A stretch of DNA of 64,000 bases. Source: Agromyces cerinus (GTDB lineage Bacteria > Actinomycetota > Actinomycetes > Actinomycetales > Microbacteriaceae). Location: NCBI RefSeq assembly GCF_016907835.1, contig NZ_JAFBCT010000001.1:3472001-3536000 (forward strand), in the 5' to 3' direction. Position numbers and translations under genes: made by a program. The notes beneath the pieces were generated by a model that saw only the letters and a list, made by a program, of their open reading frames with translations, had not been told where the DNA came from and did not search any database. Positions 17,114-25,680 of the stretch are shown here, piece after piece. Numbering within the stretch: the stretch's first letter is position 1; each line of letters begins with the position of its first letter.

Positions 17114-18010
17114 ATGAAGAAGCGCATGCTCACCGGAGCACTTGCACTCGGAGCGGTCTCCGCTCTGGCACTCAGCGGCTGCGCCGCCGGCGCCGAAGCC
17201 GAGACCCTCGAGAACGGCGACCAGAAGGACGTCACCATCGCCGTGTTCAACGGCTGGGACGAGGGAGTCGCCGCGAGCGAGCTCTGGAAGGCCGTGCTCA
17301 CCGAGCAGGGGTACGACGTGACGCTCGAGTACGCCGACCCCGCGCCCGTCTACACCGGTCTCACGACCGACGACTACGACGTGACCCTCGACACGTGGCT
17401 GCCGATCACCCACGCCGACTACATCGAGCAGTACGGCGACGACCTCGTCGACCTCGGCGCATGGAATGAGGACGCCAAGCTCACCATCGCGGTGAACGAG
17501 GACGCCCCGATCGACTCCCTCGAGGAGCTCGCCGCGAACGCCGATCTCTTCGGCAACCAGCTCGTCGGCATCGAGCCGGGCTCGGGCCTGAACCGGGTCA
17601 CGACCGATGAGGTCATCCCGACGTACGGCCTCGACTCGATGGATTACGTGACGAGCTCCACGCCCGCGATGCTCGCCGAGCTGACGGCGGCCACGAAGAA
17701 CGGCGAGAACATCGCCGTGACGCTCTGGCGCCCGCACTGGGCCTACGACGCGTTCCCGCTGAAGGACCTCGAGGATCCCGAGGGCACGCTCGGCGATGCC
17801 GAGGGCATCCACTCCTTCGGCGGCAAGAGCTTCGAGGAGAACTACCCGACTCTCGCCGGCTGGCTGAAGGACTTCCAGATGGATTCGGAGCTGCTCTTCT
17901 CGCTCGAGAACGCCATGTTCAACAGCGACGCCGACTCCGACGACTACGCGCCGGTCGTCGAGCAGTGGATCGCCGACAACCGCGACTACGTCGACACGCT
18001 GACGAAGTAG
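17114..18010 (+). CDS. proX: glycine betaine ABC transporter substrate-binding lipoprotein
   Basis: This 298-residue extracellular binding protein opens with a signal peptide and lipobox LSGC (Cys near residue 21). VTIAVFNGWDEGVAASELW and DTWLPITHADYIEQY match the OpuAC/ProX family. Tryptophans such as those in NGWDE, DTWLP and LWRPHWAYD are the expected aromatic-box residues that hold the quaternary ammonium of glycine betaine. It follows proW and ends 22 bases before a long terminator, completing the operon. Confidence 0.93.
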   Translation: MKKRMLTGALALGAVSALALSGCAAGAEAETLENGDQKDVTIAVFNGWDEGVAASELWKAVLTEQGYDVTLEYADPAPVYTGLTTDDYDVTLDTWLPITHADYIEQYGDDLVDLGAWNEDAKLTIAVNEDAPIDSLEELAANADLFGNQLVGIEPGSGLNRVTTDEVIPTYGLDSMDYVTSSTPAMLAELTAATKNGENIAVTLWRPHWAYDAFPLKDLEDPEGTLGDAEGIHSFGGKSFEENYPTLAGWLKDFQMDSELLFSLENAMFNSDADSDDYAPVVEQWIADNRDYVDTLTK

Positions 18011-18031
18011 CTCGAGAGCGCCACGCGAACA

Positions 18032-18088
18032 GGCGGGTGAACAGAAGGGGCGGATGCCGCAGCATCCGCCCCCGCTGTTTCACCCGCC
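18032..18088. terminator. nested bidirectional terminator between proX and gadC
   Basis: An outer stem GGCGGGTGAACAG/CTGTTTCACCCGCC (one bulged T) encloses an inner perfect 11-base stem GGGGCGGATGC/GCATCCGCCCC with a CGCA loop. It lies between two convergent genes and can stop transcription from both. Confidence 0.85.
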
Positions 18089-18109
18089 TTCGTCGTGCAG
18101 CGAGTGCAG

Positions 18110-19753
18110 CTAGCCCGCCGGCGGCGCCCCACCGGCCGCGGCCCCCGGTGTCGCCGGAGCATCCGCCGCGTTCGCGGCGGCGGGCGGATTCACGAGCACG
18201 TCGTCGAACGTCGACTTCTCGTCTGCGGTGCGCTGGTCCCATGACGGTTTCCGCGCTGCATAGAAGATGAGCGGGGGCACGCCCAGCGCGAGCACGACCA
18301 CTCCGACGAGCACGGGATAGGTCCAACCGGGAGCACCGCCGCCGAAGCCCTCGGGCGGGATGAAGCCGAGGATGAACGCCGCCAGACAGGCGACGAACCC
18401 GATGGTCGCGACCACGTACATCGCAGGCACCCGGTAGGTGCGCACGACGTGCGGCTGCTTCGCCCGCAGCCGCATGGCCGCGGCGAACATCATCATGTAC
18501 ATGATGAGGTAGAGCGCCGCCGCCATGTCGACGAGCAGGATGAACGCCGTGTTGATGTTCGGCACGAAGAGGAACAACGACGCGAGCAGCGTCACGACGA
18601 TGCCCTGCACGGTGAGGATGCCGACCTGCACGCCCGCCTTGTTGCGCTTCTGGAGGAACACCGGGAGGTACCCGCTGCGCGCAGCCGCGAGGAGGCCGCG
18701 TGACGGACCCGCGATCCAGGTCACGACCGAGGCGAACGCGCCGAGCGCGATGAGCAGCGACAGCACCGGCGTGAGCCACGACACCCCGAAGGCGTCGAAG
18801 TAGGCCTGGAAGGCGAGGTTGATGCCGGTCGTGAGCCCGAGCTTGTCGGACGGCACGACCAGGCCGATCGCGATCGTCGGAATGATGAAGATGCCGAGGA
18901 TCAGGATCGACGCGATGAGCACCGTCCTCGGGTACTCCTTGCCCGGGTTCTTCAGGTCGTTCGCGTGCACCGCGTTGACCTCCATGCCGGCGTACGCGAG
19001 CACGTTCGACACGATGAGCACGATCGAGGCGAGCCCCGTGAACGGCGGGATGACCGATGCCGCCGTCAGCGGGATCTGGCTGGTCTGGCCGGTGGACACC
19101 CAGATGATGCCGAAGATGATCAGCAGCAGGCCCGGGAAGATCGTTCCGGCGAGTCCGCTCCATGAGCCGACCTTGGCGAAGAGGTTGCCGCCCTTCAGGG
19201 TGATGAACGTCGAGAACCAGTACAGCACCAGGATCACGATCGCCGTGTAGAGCCCCGAGTTCGCGAGGTTCGGATCGAGGAACACGAACGCGAGCGACGC
19301 CGCGATGAATGCGATCTGGGTCGGGTACCAGACGACGTTCTGCACCCACTGCAGCCAGATCGCCTGGAATCCCCACTTGCCGCCGAACGCCTCGCGCACC
19401 CACGTGAACACGCCGCCCTTCCACCCGGTCGCGAGCTCCGCCGCGACGAGCGCCGTCGGCACGAGGAAGAAGATCGCGGGGATGATGAACAGCGTGATCG
19501 ACCCGAGTCCGTAGCCGGCCATGGCGGGCAGGCTCCGCAGGGAGGCGACCGCGACGACGGTCAGGATCGCCAGCTGCATGAGCGACATGAACTTCTGCGA
19601 GGTCACGCCCGGTGCGCCGATCGCCGGCTTGTGCGGGACCGTGTCGAACGGATGCGCCTTCACATGCCCGGGCGACGGCGCGACGGTGCCGTCAGCGCGT
19701 TTGGGCGCTGCCGACCCGGCCGGGCTGCTTCCCCGCTCGGTGATGTCGGTCAT
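18110..19753 (-). CDS. gadC: glutamate:GABA antiporter-type APC transporter
   Basis: The 547-residue protein has about 12 transmembrane helices (residues 55-490). It is an amino acid-polyamine-organocation transporter, with LRSLPAMAGYGLGSI and WVREAFGGKWGFQAIWLQW characteristic of the GadC branch. It exchanges extracellular glutamate for GABA formed by GadB, exporting protons in effect. The hydrophilic C-terminal tail is Ala/Pro-rich, where GadC normally carries its pH-gating C-plug. ATG 19753 follows GAGGTGACTC. It lies 8 bases after gadB, forming a two-gene acid-resistance operon. Confidence 0.88.
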   Translation of the reverse strand: MTDITERGSSPAGSAAPKRADGTVAPSPGHVKAHPFDTVPHKPAIGAPGVTSQKFMSLMQLAILTVVAVASLRSLPAMAGYGLGSITLFIIPAIFFLVPTALVAAELATGWKGGVFTWVREAFGGKWGFQAIWLQWVQNVVWYPTQIAFIAASLAFVFLDPNLANSGLYTAIVILVLYWFSTFITLKGGNLFAKVGSWSGLAGTIFPGLLLIIFGIIWVSTGQTSQIPLTAASVIPPFTGLASIVLIVSNVLAYAGMEVNAVHANDLKNPGKEYPRTVLIASILILGIFIIPTIAIGLVVPSDKLGLTTGINLAFQAYFDAFGVSWLTPVLSLLIALGAFASVVTWIAGPSRGLLAAARSGYLPVFLQKRNKAGVQVGILTVQGIVVTLLASLFLFVPNINTAFILLVDMAAALYLIMYMMMFAAAMRLRAKQPHVVRTYRVPAMYVVATIGFVACLAAFILGFIPPEGFGGGAPGWTYPVLVGVVVLALGVPPLIFYAARKPSWDQRTADEKSTFDDVLVNPPAAANAADAPATPGAAAGGAPPAG

Positions 19754-19761
19754 GAGTCACC

Positions 19762-21216
19762 TCAGTGCGTGAAGGAGGACACTTGGCCCTCGATCGGCAT
19801 GGGCGACTCGAGGGCATCGAGGAACTCGGTGGCCTCCTGGATGTCGAGGAGCAGCGACTCGGCGAGGTTCCGGCTCAGTCCGTTGCGGACGACGATGCGC
19901 TGCACGACGAGGTCCGAGATGTCGTCGGGCATCGGGTACGCGGGGATGAGCCAGCCCTTCAGGCGCAGACGCTCCGAGAGGTGGTACAGGTTCCAGTTCT
20001 CGGTGTGGCCCTTCTTGAGCTGCCACGCGAAGACCGGGATGTCGGTGCCGTCGTTCCAGAGTTCGAACGCGTCCATCTTCGCGATCTCGCCCGAGAGGTA
20101 CACCGCGACATCCTGCGACGCCTGCTGCACCTTGCGGTAGCCGTCCCAGCCGAGGCGGAGGAAGAGGTAGTACTGCAGCAGGACCTGCGCGCCCGGTCGA
20201 GAGAAGTTGAGCGCGAAGCTGGGCATGTGGCCGCCGAGGTAGGTGACATCGAATACGAGGTCCTTCGGCAGGTCATCGACCGTGCGCCAGACCACCCACC
20301 CGAGTCCCGGGTAGACGAGCCCGTACTTGTGGGCGGAGGTGCTGATCGACACGACCCGGTCGACGCGGAAGTCCCACTCGAGATCGGGCTGGAGGAACGG
20401 GGCGACCATGCCCCCGGAAGCCCCGTCGACGTGGATCTTCACATCGAGCCCGGTCTTCTCCTGGATCGCGTCGAGTGCCTTCGAGATCTGGGCGACCGGC
20501 TCGTACATGCCGGTGTAGGTCACGCCCATGATCGCGACCACGCCGATCGTGTTCTCATCGACGTACTTGTCGAGGTCGTGGCCGTCGAGCACCTTGTGCT
20601 CGTCGCTGATCGGCACGTAGCGCGCTTCCACGTCCCAGTAGTTGCAGAACTTCTCCCAGCACACCTGCACCGCGCTCGAGAGGATGAGGTTCGGCTTCTC
20701 GGTCGACTTGCCCTCGGCGCGGCGCCTCTGCTGCCAGCGGCGCTTCAGCGCGAGACCGCCGAGCATGCACGCCTCGGACGAACCGATGGTGGAGGTGCCG
20801 ATCGCGCCCTCCGCGCTCGGCGCGTTCCAGAGGCTCGCGATCATCTTCCAGCATCGCGTCTCGATCGCGGCGGTCTGCGGGTACTCGTCCTTGTCGATCA
20901 TGTTCTTGTCCGCGGTCTCCGCGTACAACTGGGTCGCGTGCGTATCCATCCACGTGCCGACGAACGTCGCCAGGTTCAGGCGTGCGTTCCCGTCGAGCAT
21001 GGCTTCGTCGTGGACGATCTGGTATGCGGTCTCGGGCAGTGACTCGCCGTCGGGAATCCGGTCCAGCGGGAAGTCCGTCGCCTCGCCCTCCCGCGCGAAG
21101 ATCGGGTTCAGCTGGTTGCGATCCCCGATTCCGGCGAACGCGTGTCGCGAACGATCCGGCGTGATCGGTTCGTTGCTGCCGCTGCCCGAATGGGATCGTG
21201 GCTTGAGATCGGTCAT
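19762..21216 (-). CDS. gadB: glutamate decarboxylase
   Basis: The 484-residue PLP enzyme converts glutamate to GABA and CO2, consuming a proton. HVDGASGG with Asp264 contacts the PLP pyridine nitrogen, and STSAHKYG holds the Schiff-base Lys297. The FARxGxATDFPLDRIP and NMIDKDEYP segments are typical of bacterial and plant Gad. The protein ends in SFTH; a penultimate or terminal histidine is known to mediate pH-dependent closure in E. coli GadB. ATG 21216 lies behind a GGGGGGA site; the open frame continues upstream to 21342 but lacks conserved sequence there. Confidence 0.93.
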   Translation of the reverse strand: MTDLKPRSHSGSGSNEPITPDRSRHAFAGIGDRNQLNPIFAREGEATDFPLDRIPDGESLPETAYQIVHDEAMLDGNARLNLATFVGTWMDTHATQLYAETADKNMIDKDEYPQTAAIETRCWKMIASLWNAPSAEGAIGTSTIGSSEACMLGGLALKRRWQQRRRAEGKSTEKPNLILSSAVQVCWEKFCNYWDVEARYVPISDEHKVLDGHDLDKYVDENTIGVVAIMGVTYTGMYEPVAQISKALDAIQEKTGLDVKIHVDGASGGMVAPFLQPDLEWDFRVDRVVSISTSAHKYGLVYPGLGWVVWRTVDDLPKDLVFDVTYLGGHMPSFALNFSRPGAQVLLQYYLFLRLGWDGYRKVQQASQDVAVYLSGEIAKMDAFELWNDGTDIPVFAWQLKKGHTENWNLYHLSERLRLKGWLIPAYPMPDDISDLVVQRIVVRNGLSRNLAESLLLDIQEATEFLDALESPMPIEGQVSSFTH

Positions 21217-21427
21217 GGTGGTCCCCCCGCGTTCTGCTTCGTCGTGCATGAACATGGGCGCGTCTGAGACGGCAGAGTGGGTGTCGACCCCCAGAAGACG
21301 GCCCAAACTCCGAGTGTGGCCCCCCTCGGCGAGGGGCGTCAATAGTGCAGATCGAGTGAGACCGATACGACGGGGAACCGTCGGGCTGCGTTCGCCGAGC
21401 GTTCCCGGCCGCTCATCGATCGATGGC

Positions 21428-21433
21428 TAGAGT
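21428..21433 (+). promoter_or_regulatory. leaderless-type -10 box
   Basis: TAGAGT lies 6 bases before the ATG at 21440. No ribosome binding site is visible. Confidence 0.5.
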
Positions 21434-21439
21434 TGCAGC

Positions 21440-22111
21440 ATGGCGGCTCCAGAGCAGCGCATCGGCGCCCGCGTACCCCGGCCTCGGCGGCTGCGTCGGG
21501 AGGCCTGGGGCTTCGCCGTGGGCTCCCTCTGCTTCCTCGTCGGCGCCATCCCGTTCTACGCGGAGTGGGTGGGCGGCGTCGGGGTCGGCATCACCTTCTT
21601 CGTCGGCTCGGTCTTCTTCACGCTCGCCGCATTCATCCAGCTGAGCCTCAGCGGCCGCCGCGTTCCGAGAGGCGGCACCAGCCACGCCGACTTCTGGGAC
21701 TGGTGGGCAGCGGCGGTGCAGTTCGCCGGCACGCTCTGCTTCAACGTGAGCACCGCGGTCGCGCTCGCCGCGGCCGTCGCAGACCCGACGAAGCTCGGTG
21801 CGGGTTGGCGGCCCGACGCGTTCGGCTCGGTCGCATTCCTCGCAGCGAGCGCCTTCGCGATCATGGCGACGAAGGATCGCGGCCAGCTCTGGGACCGCGA
21901 CGCCCGCACCTGGCACGGCACGTGGCTCAACATGCTCGGCTCGATCGCGTTCGCCGTCTCGGCGGTCGGCGCCTACGTCGATCCCGACACCGGCACGCTC
22001 ACGAGCATGTTCTGGGCGAACCTCGGCACCCTCCTCGGCGCGCTGTGCTTCCTCTTGGCGGCACTCCTCTCGCGTCGCACGATCGGCGAAGAGCCCGCGC
22101 CCACCGAGTGA
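21440..22111 (+). CDS. integral membrane protein of unknown function (YrhK-like)
   Basis: The 223-residue protein has about six predicted transmembrane helices: residues 23-43, 47-70, 88-110, 128-146, 160-180 and 188-208. The first part ([22 protein letters not shown]) resembles YrhK-domain proteins, but this is only a visual resemblance. [19 protein letters not shown] is a hydrophilic loop. There are no catalytic motifs. It is divergent from gadB and its -10 box suggests a leaderless transcript. Function is unknown. Confidence 0.7.
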   Translation: MAAPEQRIGARVPRPRRLRREAWGFAVGSLCFLVGAIPFYAEWVGGVGVGITFFVGSVFFTLAAFIQLSLSGRRVPRGGTSHADFWDWWAAAVQFAGTLCFNVSTAVALAAAVADPTKLGAGWRPDAFGSVAFLAASAFAIMATKDRGQLWDRDARTWHGTWLNMLGSIAFAVSAVGAYVDPDTGTLTSMFWANLGTLLGALCFLLAALLSRRTIGEEPAPTE

Positions 22112-22219
22112 CGACGGGCCTGCGGCATCCGCTCGGTTCGGGCTCGTGTGCGGTTGTCCCTGCCCGATCTGGTAAGCTGGCTCGTTGGCTGGGCACTTCC
22201 ACTGCCCATGCCGCGACAC

Positions 22220-22306
22220 TCCCCATCGAAACCACGCGAGAAATCGCGGGCTTCCGCATGGGGAAGGTCAGCAGACAAGAGACCTTGGGAGGGGCATCCG
22301 CCCCTC
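22220..22306 (+). ncRNA. structured leader of the rpmB-rpmG-rpsN operon
   Basis: Three consecutive stems are visible: TCCCCAT/ATGGGGA (22220-22226 with 22258-22264) enclosing CGCGA-GAAA-TCGCG (22235-22248, a GNRA tetraloop); AAGGTC/GACCTT (22264-22286); and GAGGGGC-ATCC-GCCCCTC (22289-22306). The last ends just before the GGAGGAAA site of rpmB. The arrangement suggests autogenous translational control by a ribosomal protein. I could not match it to a named leader family. Confidence 0.6.
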
Positions 22307-22323
22307 GGTATTGGAGGAAACCA

Positions 22324-22560
22324 ATGGCAGCAGTGTGCCAGGTGACTGGAGCCGTTCCCGGCTTCGGGCACAACATCTCGCACTCGCACCGCCGGACGAA
22401 GCGCCGCTTCGACCCGAACGTGCAGAAGAAGACCTATTTCGTGCCGTCGCTGCGTCGCAGCATCACCATCAACGTGTCCGCCAAGGGCATCAAGGTGATC
22501 GACGCTCGTGGCATTGAGGCAGTGGTCAAGGACATGCAGGCACGTGGGGTGAAGCTCTAA
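22324..22560 (+). CDS. rpmB: 50S ribosomal protein L28, zinc-independent form
   Basis: This 78-residue large-subunit protein opens VCQVTG, i.e. with a single cysteine where zinc-binding (C+) L28 forms have C-x2-[19 protein letters not shown] and [15 protein letters not shown] are conserved L28 segments. The AGGAGG-type site precedes ATG 22324. The stop overlaps the next start (TAATG). It is the first gene of a three-gene cluster in which every member is the cysteine-poor version, the set that actinobacteria often place under Zur control. No Zur box is visible upstream here. Confidence 0.95.
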   Translation: MAAVCQVTGAVPGFGHNISHSHRRTKRRFDPNVQKKTYFVPSLRRSITINVSAKGIKVIDARGIEAVVKDMQARGVKL

Positions 22561-22727
22561 TGGCGAAGGCACAGGACATCCGGCCGATCATCAAGCTTCG
22601 GTCGACCGCCGGCACCGGGTACACCTACGTGACCCGCAAGAACCGCCGCAACAACCCCGACCGCCTCGTGCTCAAGAAGTACGACCCTGTAGTGCGCAAG
22701 CACGTCGACTTCCGAGAGGAGCGCTAA
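22560..22727 (+). CDS. rpmG: 50S ribosomal protein L33, zinc-independent form
   Basis: The 55-residue protein carries [17 protein letters not shown] and [15 protein letters not shown]. All four cysteines of the zinc ribbon in C+ L33 are absent: the positions before TYVTRKN and around DPVVRKH carry other residues. It is tightly coupled to rpmB (one-base overlap) and two bases from rpsN. Confidence 0.95.
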   Translation: MAKAQDIRPIIKLRSTAGTGYTYVTRKNRRNNPDRLVLKKYDPVVRKHVDFREER

Positions 22728-22729
22728 GA

Positions 22730-23035
22730 ATGGCGAAGAAGAGCAAGATCGCGCGCAACGAACAGCGCAAGGTGATCGTCGAGCGGTACGCCGCGAAGCG
22801 CCTCGAGCTGAAGAAGGCGCTCGTCGACCCCAACGGCACCGACGAGAGCCGTGAGGCCGCTCGCAAGGGCCTGCAGAAGCTTCCCCGCAACGCGTCGCCG
22901 GTTCGCCTGCGCTCGCGTGACGCCATCGACGGCCGCCCCCGTGGTGTGCTCACGAAGTTCGGTGTCTCGCGTGTCCGCTTCCGCGACATGGCGCACCGTG
23001 GCGAGCTGCCCGGCATCACCAAGTCGAGCTGGTAG
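22730..23035 (+). CDS. rpsN: 30S ribosomal protein S14, long zinc-independent form
   Basis: At 101 residues this is the long S14 type (E. coli-like), not the about 61-residue zinc-ribbon S14 type Z. The C-terminal half has [14 protein letters not shown] and [18 protein letters not shown], with no C-x2-C pair. It assembles into the 30S head near S3 and S10. It is the last gene of the cluster, followed by a strong terminator. Confidence 0.95.
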   Translation: MAKKSKIARNEQRKVIVERYAAKRLELKKALVDPNGTDESREAARKGLQKLPRNASPVRLRSRDAIDGRPRGVLTKFGVSRVRFRDMAHRGELPGITKSSW

Positions 23036-23056
23036 TCACGTAGCTTCACGCTTCAC

Positions 23057-23095
23057 CGAGAGGGGCGTCCGGGGTCTCCCCGGGCGCCCCTCTCG
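23057..23095. terminator. terminator after rpsN
   Basis: CGAGAGGGGCG (23057-23067) pairs perfectly with CGCCCCTCTCG (23085-23095), enclosing a second stem CCGGGG/CCCCGG. Confidence 0.85.
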
Positions 23096-23308
23096 CGTAC
23101 CCGGCGCCGTCCGGCGAGACGCGAATCGATCGAGTATCGCGCGACACGCCGGAGCGAAGGTGCTCGAAACGGCCGGAAATCCGCGGGATTCCGCGGAACT
23201 CTGTTACATTCGAGGCGGCCTGATCGGCCACCGGGGGCGGTTGAACGATCGTTCCCAGGAACTCACCAAATGCTGTACCGAACAGCGAACGTCCGAGGAG
23301 GACATTCA

Positions 23309-23596
23309 ATGGCTGACAAGTCGCTCAACAAGACCGAGCTCGTCGCGAAGGTCGCAGCGTCGACCGGACAGAGCCAGGCCACCGTCGACGCCGTTCTCGG
23401 CGGCCTCTTCGAGGCGCTCGCCGAGTCCGTCGGCTCGGGCACCAAGGTCTCCATCCCGGGCTGGCTCGCCGTCGAGCGCACGCACCGCGCTGCGCGCACG
23501 GGCCGCAACCCGCAGACCGGTGCCGAGATCCAGATCCCGGCCGGCTACTCGGTCAAGGTCTCGGCCGGCTCGAAGCTCAAGGCTGCTGCGAAGTAA
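23309..23596 (+). CDS. hup: nucleoid-associated protein HU
   Basis: This 95-residue DNA-bending protein opens LNKTELVAKVAASTGQ, has the body V-D-A-V-L-G-G-L-F-E-A-L, the beta-arm signature GRNPQTGAEIQIPA, and ends with a basic AAAK. It lacks the long Lys/Ala-rich tail of mycobacterial HupB. ATG 23309 follows a GAGGAGGA site. A TACATT -10-like hexamer lies at 23205-23210, giving a leader of about 95 bases. It is monocistronic, with its own terminator. Confidence 0.95.
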   Translation: MADKSLNKTELVAKVAASTGQSQATVDAVLGGLFEALAESVGSGTKVSIPGWLAVERTHRAARTGRNPQTGAEIQIPAGYSVKVSAGSKLKAAAK

Positions 23597-23607
23597 CTGC
23601 GACTTCC

Positions 23608-23643
23608 CGAAGGGGCGTACGGCGTGAGCCGTGCGCCCCTTCG
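23608..23643. terminator. terminator after the HU gene
   Basis: CGAAGGGGCG (23608-23617) pairs with CGCCCCTTCG (23634-23643), with an inner ACGGC-GTGA-GCCGT hairpin, 12 bases after the stop codon. Confidence 0.85.
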
Positions 23644-23692
23644 TCGTCTCCGCCGGGCGCCCGCTCTGGGCGGACGCACGGGCACGGCCGTC

Positions 23693-23698
23693 TAGGCT
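23693..23698 (+). promoter_or_regulatory. leaderless-type -10 box
   Basis: TAGGCT lies 6 bases before GTG 23705. Confidence 0.5.
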
Positions 23699-23704
23699 GG
23701 TTCG

Positions 23705-25675
23705 GTGCCCCGCTCCGTTCGAGTGCTCGGCCCTGCCGCACTCATCGCCGTCGCCCTCGCCGCGACATTCGCCGGCCTCGCCTACGGCGGGGGCGCGGCC
23801 GAACAGCTGATCCAGGACCCCGGGCCCCTCGCCCGCTTCGGCGTGCCCGTCGCGAAGCTCTTCGTGAACCTCGGCGCTGCGGGCATGATCGGCGCCCTCG
23901 TGCTCGCGGTCTGGGCGCTCAGCCCGAAGCGACGCGAGTTCGACCTGGCGCTCGATGTCGCCGCGGCATCCGCTGCCGTCATGACGGTCGCGAGCGCGGC
24001 GACCGGCCTCTTCACCTTCCTGCTCGTCACGAGCGTGCCGTTCGACCTGAGCGACGCGTTCGGGCAGAAGCTGGGCCAGTTCGTCACGACCATCGAGCTC
24101 GGGCAGGCCTGGCTCACCACGACGCTCGTCGCGGCCGCCGTCACCGTGCTGTGCTTCGCCGTGCGCAACCACACCGCACTCGTGTTCGTGACGGTGCTCG
24201 CGGTCGCCTCGCTCGTGCCGCTCGCGCAGCAGGGCCACGCGGCGGGCGCCGCCGGCCACGCCGCCGCCGTCACCGGGCTCGGCCTGCACCTCGTCTTCGC
24301 CTCGGTGTGGCTCGGCGGACTCGTCACGATCGTGCTGCTGAAGGGCGAGCTCGGCGAGAAGCGACTGCCCGTCGTGCTCGCGCGCTACTCGACCGTGGCG
24401 CTCATCAGCTTCATCGTCGTCGCGCTCTCGGGCTATGCGAGTGCCGCGCTCCGCATCGGCGACTGGGACCAGCTGTTCACGCCCTACGGCATGCTCGTCG
24501 TCGTCAAGGTGGTCGCGCTCATCGCGCTCGGACTCTTCGGCGCCGCGCAGCGCCGGTTCCTGATCGGGCGGATGTCGCGGGGCGACCGGTCTCGAGGCTC
24601 GTTCTGGTGGCTCGTCGTCGCCGAGCTCGCGTTCATGGGGCTCGCCTCGGGCGCGGCCGCCGCGCTCGCCCGTACGGCCACCCCGGTCTCCGAAGAGGAG
24701 GCGGGCTCACTCGCCCGCACGCCTGCGGAGATCCTCACCGGGGAGCCCCTGCCGCCGTGGCCGGACTGGACGCGGTTCTTCACCGAGTGGAACCCCGATC
24801 TCATCTGGCTGCTCGCATGCGGCTTCGGCATCTTCTTCTACATCGCCGGTGTGCGACGCCTCCGCAAGCGCGGCGACCGTTGGCCGATCTACCGCACGGT
24901 GCTCTGGGTCTCGGGCCTCCTGCTGCTCGTCTACATCACCAACGGCGGCGTGAACGTCTACGAGCAGTACCTCTTCTCGGCGCACATGCTCGCGCACATG
25001 GTGCTCACGATGGCCGTGCCGGTGCTGCTCGTGCCCGGCGCACCGGTGACGCTCGCGGCCCGCGCCATCCGTGCCCGGAAGGACGGCAGCCGCGGCGGCC
25101 GCGAGTGGATCCTGCTCGGCGTGCACTCGAGGTTCGCCGGGTTCATCGCGAACCCGATCGTGGCCGCCCTGCTCTTCGTCGGCTCGCTCTGGGTCTTCTA
25201 CTACTCGCCGCTCTTCCGCTGGACGATGTTCGACCACATCGGGCACGAGTGGATGATCGTGCACTTCCTCATCACGGGGTACCTGTTCGTGCAGTCGCTC
25301 ATCGGCATCGACCCGGTGCCGTATCGCCTGCCGTACCCGTTCCGACTGCTGCTGCTGCTCGGCACCATGGCGTTCCACGCGTTCTTCGGTCTCGCGATCA
25401 TGTCGAGCACCGGGCTCCTCCTGGCCGACTGGTACGGCGCGATGGGTTGGGGCACCGACGCGCTCGTCGACCAGCAGCTCGGCGGCGGCATCGCCTGGTC
25501 GATCGGCGAGATCCCAACGGTGGCGCTCGCCATCACCGTCGCCGTGCAGTGGGCGCGCAGCGACGAGAAGGAGTCGAAGCGGCGCGACCGCCACGCCGAC
25601 CGCACCGGCGATGCCGAGCTCGAGGCGTACAACGCGCAGCTCGCGGCGATCGCCGAGCACGACCGCCCGCAGTAG
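23705..25675 (+). CDS. CopD-CtaG fusion: copper-handling / cytochrome oxidase assembly membrane protein
   Basis: This 656-residue multi-pass protein has two domains. Residues about 10-330 form a CopD-like membrane domain (about nine helices; HAAAVTGLGLHLVFASVWLGGL carries the histidine typical of the family). Residues about 355-640 are caa3-type CtaG, with FSAHMLAHMVLTMAVPVLL, DHIGHEWMIVHFLITGYL and AFHAFFGLAIMSS holding the conserved histidines. Such fusions are known in Actinobacteria and are thought to supply copper to cytochrome oxidase. The C-terminal 35 residues are charged. The GTG start follows a TAGGCT -10. It ends 5 bases from the convergent gene. Confidence 0.88.
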   Translation: MPRSVRVLGPAALIAVALAATFAGLAYGGGAAEQLIQDPGPLARFGVPVAKLFVNLGAAGMIGALVLAVWALSPKRREFDLALDVAAASAAVMTVASAATGLFTFLLVTSVPFDLSDAFGQKLGQFVTTIELGQAWLTTTLVAAAVTVLCFAVRNHTALVFVTVLAVASLVPLAQQGHAAGAAGHAAAVTGLGLHLVFASVWLGGLVTIVLLKGELGEKRLPVVLARYSTVALISFIVVALSGYASAALRIGDWDQLFTPYGMLVVVKVVALIALGLFGAAQRRFLIGRMSRGDRSRGSFWWLVVAELAFMGLASGAAAALARTATPVSEEEAGSLARTPAEILTGEPLPPWPDWTRFFTEWNPDLIWLLACGFGIFFYIAGVRRLRKRGDRWPIYRTVLWVSGLLLLVYITNGGVNVYEQYLFSAHMLAHMVLTMAVPVLLVPGAPVTLAARAIRARKDGSRGGREWILLGVHSRFAGFIANPIVAALLFVGSLWVFYYSPLFRWTMFDHIGHEWMIVHFLITGYLFVQSLIGIDPVPYRLPYPFRLLLLLGTMAFHAFFGLAIMSSTGLLLADWYGAMGWGTDALVDQQLGGGIAWSIGEIPTVALAITVAVQWARSDEKESKRRDRHADRTGDAELEAYNAQLAAIAEHDRPQ

Positions 25676-25680
25676 CCGTG

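Noticed and set aside
22140..22200. Zur box upstream of rpmB
   Set aside because: No AT-rich palindrome resembling the one at 10158 was found; only a weak TAAGCT -10-like hexamer is present near 22173.
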